A stretch of 64,000 nt of DNA from an uncultured Ruminococcus sp. (GTDB taxonomy: Bacteria; Bacillota; Clostridia; Oscillospirales; Ruminococcaceae): NCBI GenBank assembly GCA_900545345.1, contig UQYQ01000001.1, positions 135,678-199,677 on the forward strand, read 5' to 3'. The position numbers and the translations under genes are program-made. Positions 62,209-64,000 of the stretch are shown piece after piece; within the stretch, counting starts at the first letter, position 1; each line of letters begins with the position of its first letter. Below the pieces are notes generated by a model. The model saw only the letters and a program-made list of their open reading frames with translations. It had not been told where the DNA came from and ran no database searches.

Positions 62209-63228
62209 TTATTTTACATTCTTATACACAACTTTTTTGCCGACTAAAATCTTAGCTTTTTTTACTCCGCTGCCTTTTAGCTGTTTCTTCAGACTCTTAG
62301 CGACTTTCTTATTTTTTACATAAAAGTTTATGCCTTTTTTGGTGTTTTTGAACGCATTGTTTTCAATCTTCGGTGCGTTCTTTGTACTTTTTAATGTTAC
62401 TTTAGATAGCCTTTTGCAGTTTGAAATGGATTCGCCTTTAATAGCTTTAATATTTTTTCCAAGATTGAGATTTTTAATATAACTATTATTTATTTTATTT
62501 ATTTTTTTAACTGTCTTATAAATATGTACGGTTTTACTGTTTCCAACACACTGGTATAAAGTTTTTCCGTTTTTAGAAAGTATTTGATTACCTTTTACTT
62601 TAAATTTCTTATTATCTTTTGCAATTTTCACTTTAAGCTTAGGTGCATTTTGCAAATTAAGTTGTTTTAATGTTTTAGGTAATGATAATTTGGTCATTTT
62701 AGTACAGCTTAAAACATTTATATTTTCTAATTTTGAATTTGAAGTTAAATTTATGTTTTTCAAAGCTGGACAGAGTGGCAGACTGATGTCAGTAAGTTTA
62801 GAATTGTTAGGTATATTTATTGTTTTTAAGTAATCTAGTTTATGTGGATTAGAACTGTATCCTATGAAGAGAGAAATATCTATTTCTTCTAGGTTTTTTG
62901 ATGCATTTATTACTTTGAGTGATTTATTAAAATCAGAATAACCTTCTTGATGTGAAATAGAAATTGATGCAATCGGATATGTAGCATTATTATATGTCAC
63001 TGTTTCAGGAACATTAAAAATTTCTGTGCCTGACTTAATATCGATAATTACTGCTTTCGAATAATCAGTATTAATGTAATAAGTATAATTTTCATTTTCT
63101 ATATATTTTTGATCTAAAACATTTGATAAATCAGGTGCATAAAGAGCCGATGTATTAACGGCTGATATGTTTATAATTGTGATTATTAATGTAACAGTTA
63201 AAATAAAAATTCGTTTTAAGGTTTTCAT
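62209..63228 (-). CDS. Secreted BspA-type leucine-rich-repeat protein
   Basis: A 339-residue exported protein. A signal peptide (about residues 1-29, KTLKRIF then a long hydrophobic stretch) is followed by repeats of the form LKxINIPNNSKLTDISLPLCPAL and LKNINLTSNSKLENI, typical of BspA/LRR_5 repeats, from about residue 105. The C-terminal 150 residues are strongly lysine-rich and end in repeats such as KGINFYVKNKKVAKSLKKQL. No sortase motif is seen, so wall attachment may be by charge. The start at 63228 is set by GGAGG upstream. It lies 22 bases after the preceding gene, probably in the same operon. The ligand is unknown. Confidence 0.75.
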   Translation of the reverse strand: MKTLKRIFILTVTLIITIINISAVNTSALYAPDLSNVLDQKYIENENYTYYINTDYSKAVIIDIKSGTEIFNVPETVTYNNATYPIASISISHQEGYSDFNKSLKVINASKNLEEIDISLFIGYSSNPHKLDYLKTINIPNNSKLTDISLPLCPALKNINLTSNSKLENINVLSCTKMTKLSLPKTLKQLNLQNAPKLKVKIAKDNKKFKVKGNQILSKNGKTLYQCVGNSKTVHIYKTVKKINKINNSYIKNLNLGKNIKAIKGESISNCKRLSKVTLKSTKNAPKIENNAFKNTKKGINFYVKNKKVAKSLKKQLKGSGVKKAKILVGKKVVYKNVK

Positions 63229-63250
63229 AATATTATCCTCCATTTACTGT

Positions 63251-64000
63251 TTATGATTGTGTTATATTATTCTTGTAGCCAGATAAACTAATTAGATTAA
63301 CATTTGAATAAATTGGGTCAAAAATAGAGTCATCAAAACTTTTATTGAAATAATGCAGAAAATAGTTTACCATTGTTTCTGAAAACAATACTCTGTTATA
63401 ATAACAATCAGGATTATCCTCATAATATGAAACATTTTTATCTTTTATATAACTTGTTAGAGTGGTAAAGTCTAATCCGCCAATGTTGATTTTTGATGTT
63501 ACGGTGCTCCAATTTGCAGCTGTGAAGTGATTTTTACCTAAGCAGTTAGGTTTATTTGAATTATATGTAGCTACAGCATTTGTTACCATTGCTTTTGGTA
63601 CTACAGTTCTGTGGGCAGTTACATCACCCAATAGATGCATTATAAATCCATAAACTAAATATTTTCTTCCTTCTGGGGTTTTATGTTTGCCATAATTGTT
63701 TATTAAATATTCTGTGGTATCAGCTAATTTAACTAATTGAGTATAATTACCGTATGGATTAACTCTTTTTATATATTTCTCATCAAATTGTTCAAGTGCG
63801 GCTTTTTTTGCATCTGAGCTTAATTTGTTATAAGTGCCAGTTAAACTATTATCTCCGATAACCTGTGCAAATTTCCATAAAAATTTTAAACTAGCAACAT
63901 AGTTTTGATTTCCATGAAGACAGGTTGCAAAAGGTATTTTGGTTTCATCATCACACCATTTGCAAATTTTATAAACTAAATCCGAATATGCGGCCGGTAT
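63251..64000 (-). CDS. Zinc-phospholipase-C-like protein, N-terminus beyond the window
   Basis: The leftward frame is open from the window edge to a stop at 63251, giving 249 C-terminal residues. The metal-site-like motif GFIMHLLGDVTAHRTVVP (about 120 residues into the visible part) has the H-x3-D-x3-H spacing seen in zinc-dependent phospholipase C and S1/P1-type hydrolases. Upstream KICKWCDDE and a tryptophan-rich stretch are also visible. The signal peptide cannot be judged. It precedes the secreted LRR gene by 22 bases, suggesting a joint surface function. The family call rests on one motif and is uncertain. Confidence 0.5.
   Translation of the reverse strand: MPAAYSDLVYKICKWCDDETKIPFATCLHGNQNYVASLKFLWKFAQVIGDNSLTGTYNKLSSDAKKAALEQFDEKYIKRVNPYGNYTQLVKLADTTEYLINNYGKHKTPEGRKYLVYGFIMHLLGDVTAHRTVVPKAMVTNAVATYNSNKPNCLGKNHFTAANWSTVTSKINIGGLDFTTLTSYIKDKNVSYYEDNPDCYYNRVLFSETMVNYFLHYFNKSFDDSIFDPIYSNVNLISLSGYKNNITQS

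Noticed and set aside
1..64000. tRNA, rRNA, CRISPR arrays, insertion sequences or prophage genes
   Set aside because: No tRNA-like or rRNA segments, no regularly spaced repeats, and no transposase, integrase or phage structural proteins were recognised.

Overview
This window is an AT-rich bacterial chromosome segment carrying the replication origin of what looks like a spore-forming, Gram-positive Clostridia member. I infer Ruminococcaceae/Oscillospirales-type, probably a gut commensal. The inference rests on the Firmicutes origin gene order (rpmH, dnaA, dnaN, yaaA, recF, remB, gyrB, gyrA), sporulation genes (gpr, spoVG), a clostridial YidC/Jag/MnmE/MnmG/RsmG/Noc/ParA/ParB block, a CIRCE-controlled groESL and an L-fucose catabolic operon. 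No rRNA, tRNA, IS element, prophage or CRISPR array was seen.

Layout. 1-9.9 kb: two PH-domain membrane proteins, an alanine/glycine:cation symporter, a zapA-U32 pair, a zinc-ribbon membrane protein, alr, a YpsA/SLOG protein, a degenerate LCP-like protein and a P-II-like protein. 10-14 kb: fucA, a FGGY kinase and fucI. 14-18.5 kb: a lipoprotein adaptor and a large FtsX-type permease without an ATPase, then an MGMT-family gene. 18.5-20.6 kb: groEL and groES under a CIRCE operator. 21-28.7 kb: a two-component system, NUDIX, spoVG, murC-lexA, rpsT, gpr, aquaporin. 28.8-39 kb: gyrA, a YcxB-like gene, gyrB, remB, recF, yaaA, dnaN, oriC and dnaA, all leftward. 39.4-50.8 kb: rpmH, rnpA, yidD, yidC, jag, mnmE, mnmG, rsmG, noc, parA, parB, serS, all rightward. 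50.9-58.97 kb: serC and serA, a small membrane protein, tatD, cysK, glyQS, guaB. 59.2-60.6 kb: a three-gene cassette of unknown function with DUF2589-like proteins. 60.9-64 kb: fucO, a secreted leucine-rich-repeat protein and a truncated protein with a phospholipase-C-like metal motif.

How they work together. Leading-strand genes diverge from the dnaA-dnaN gap, which contains five tandem TAG triplets next to an extremely AT-rich stretch, in the polarity expected of the DnaA-trio unwinding element. Two parS-like palindromes lie between noc and parA. FucA, the kinase, FucI and (47 kb away) FucO together make a complete route from L-fucose to 1,2-propanediol plus dihydroxyacetone phosphate; no fucose transporter or regulator is in view. 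SerS, SerC and SerA link serine synthesis and charging.

Most notable for follow-up: (1) three unrelated genes (a PH-domain gene, an MGMT-family gene, glyQS) share an odd leader in which the Shine-Dalgarno sits exactly 30 nt before the start codon with a hairpin in between; (2) the DUF2589-like cassette; (3) the DnaA-trio-type origin and a second cluster of the same DnaA-box-like motif 14 kb away; (4) a promoter positioned inside a terminator arm before parA.
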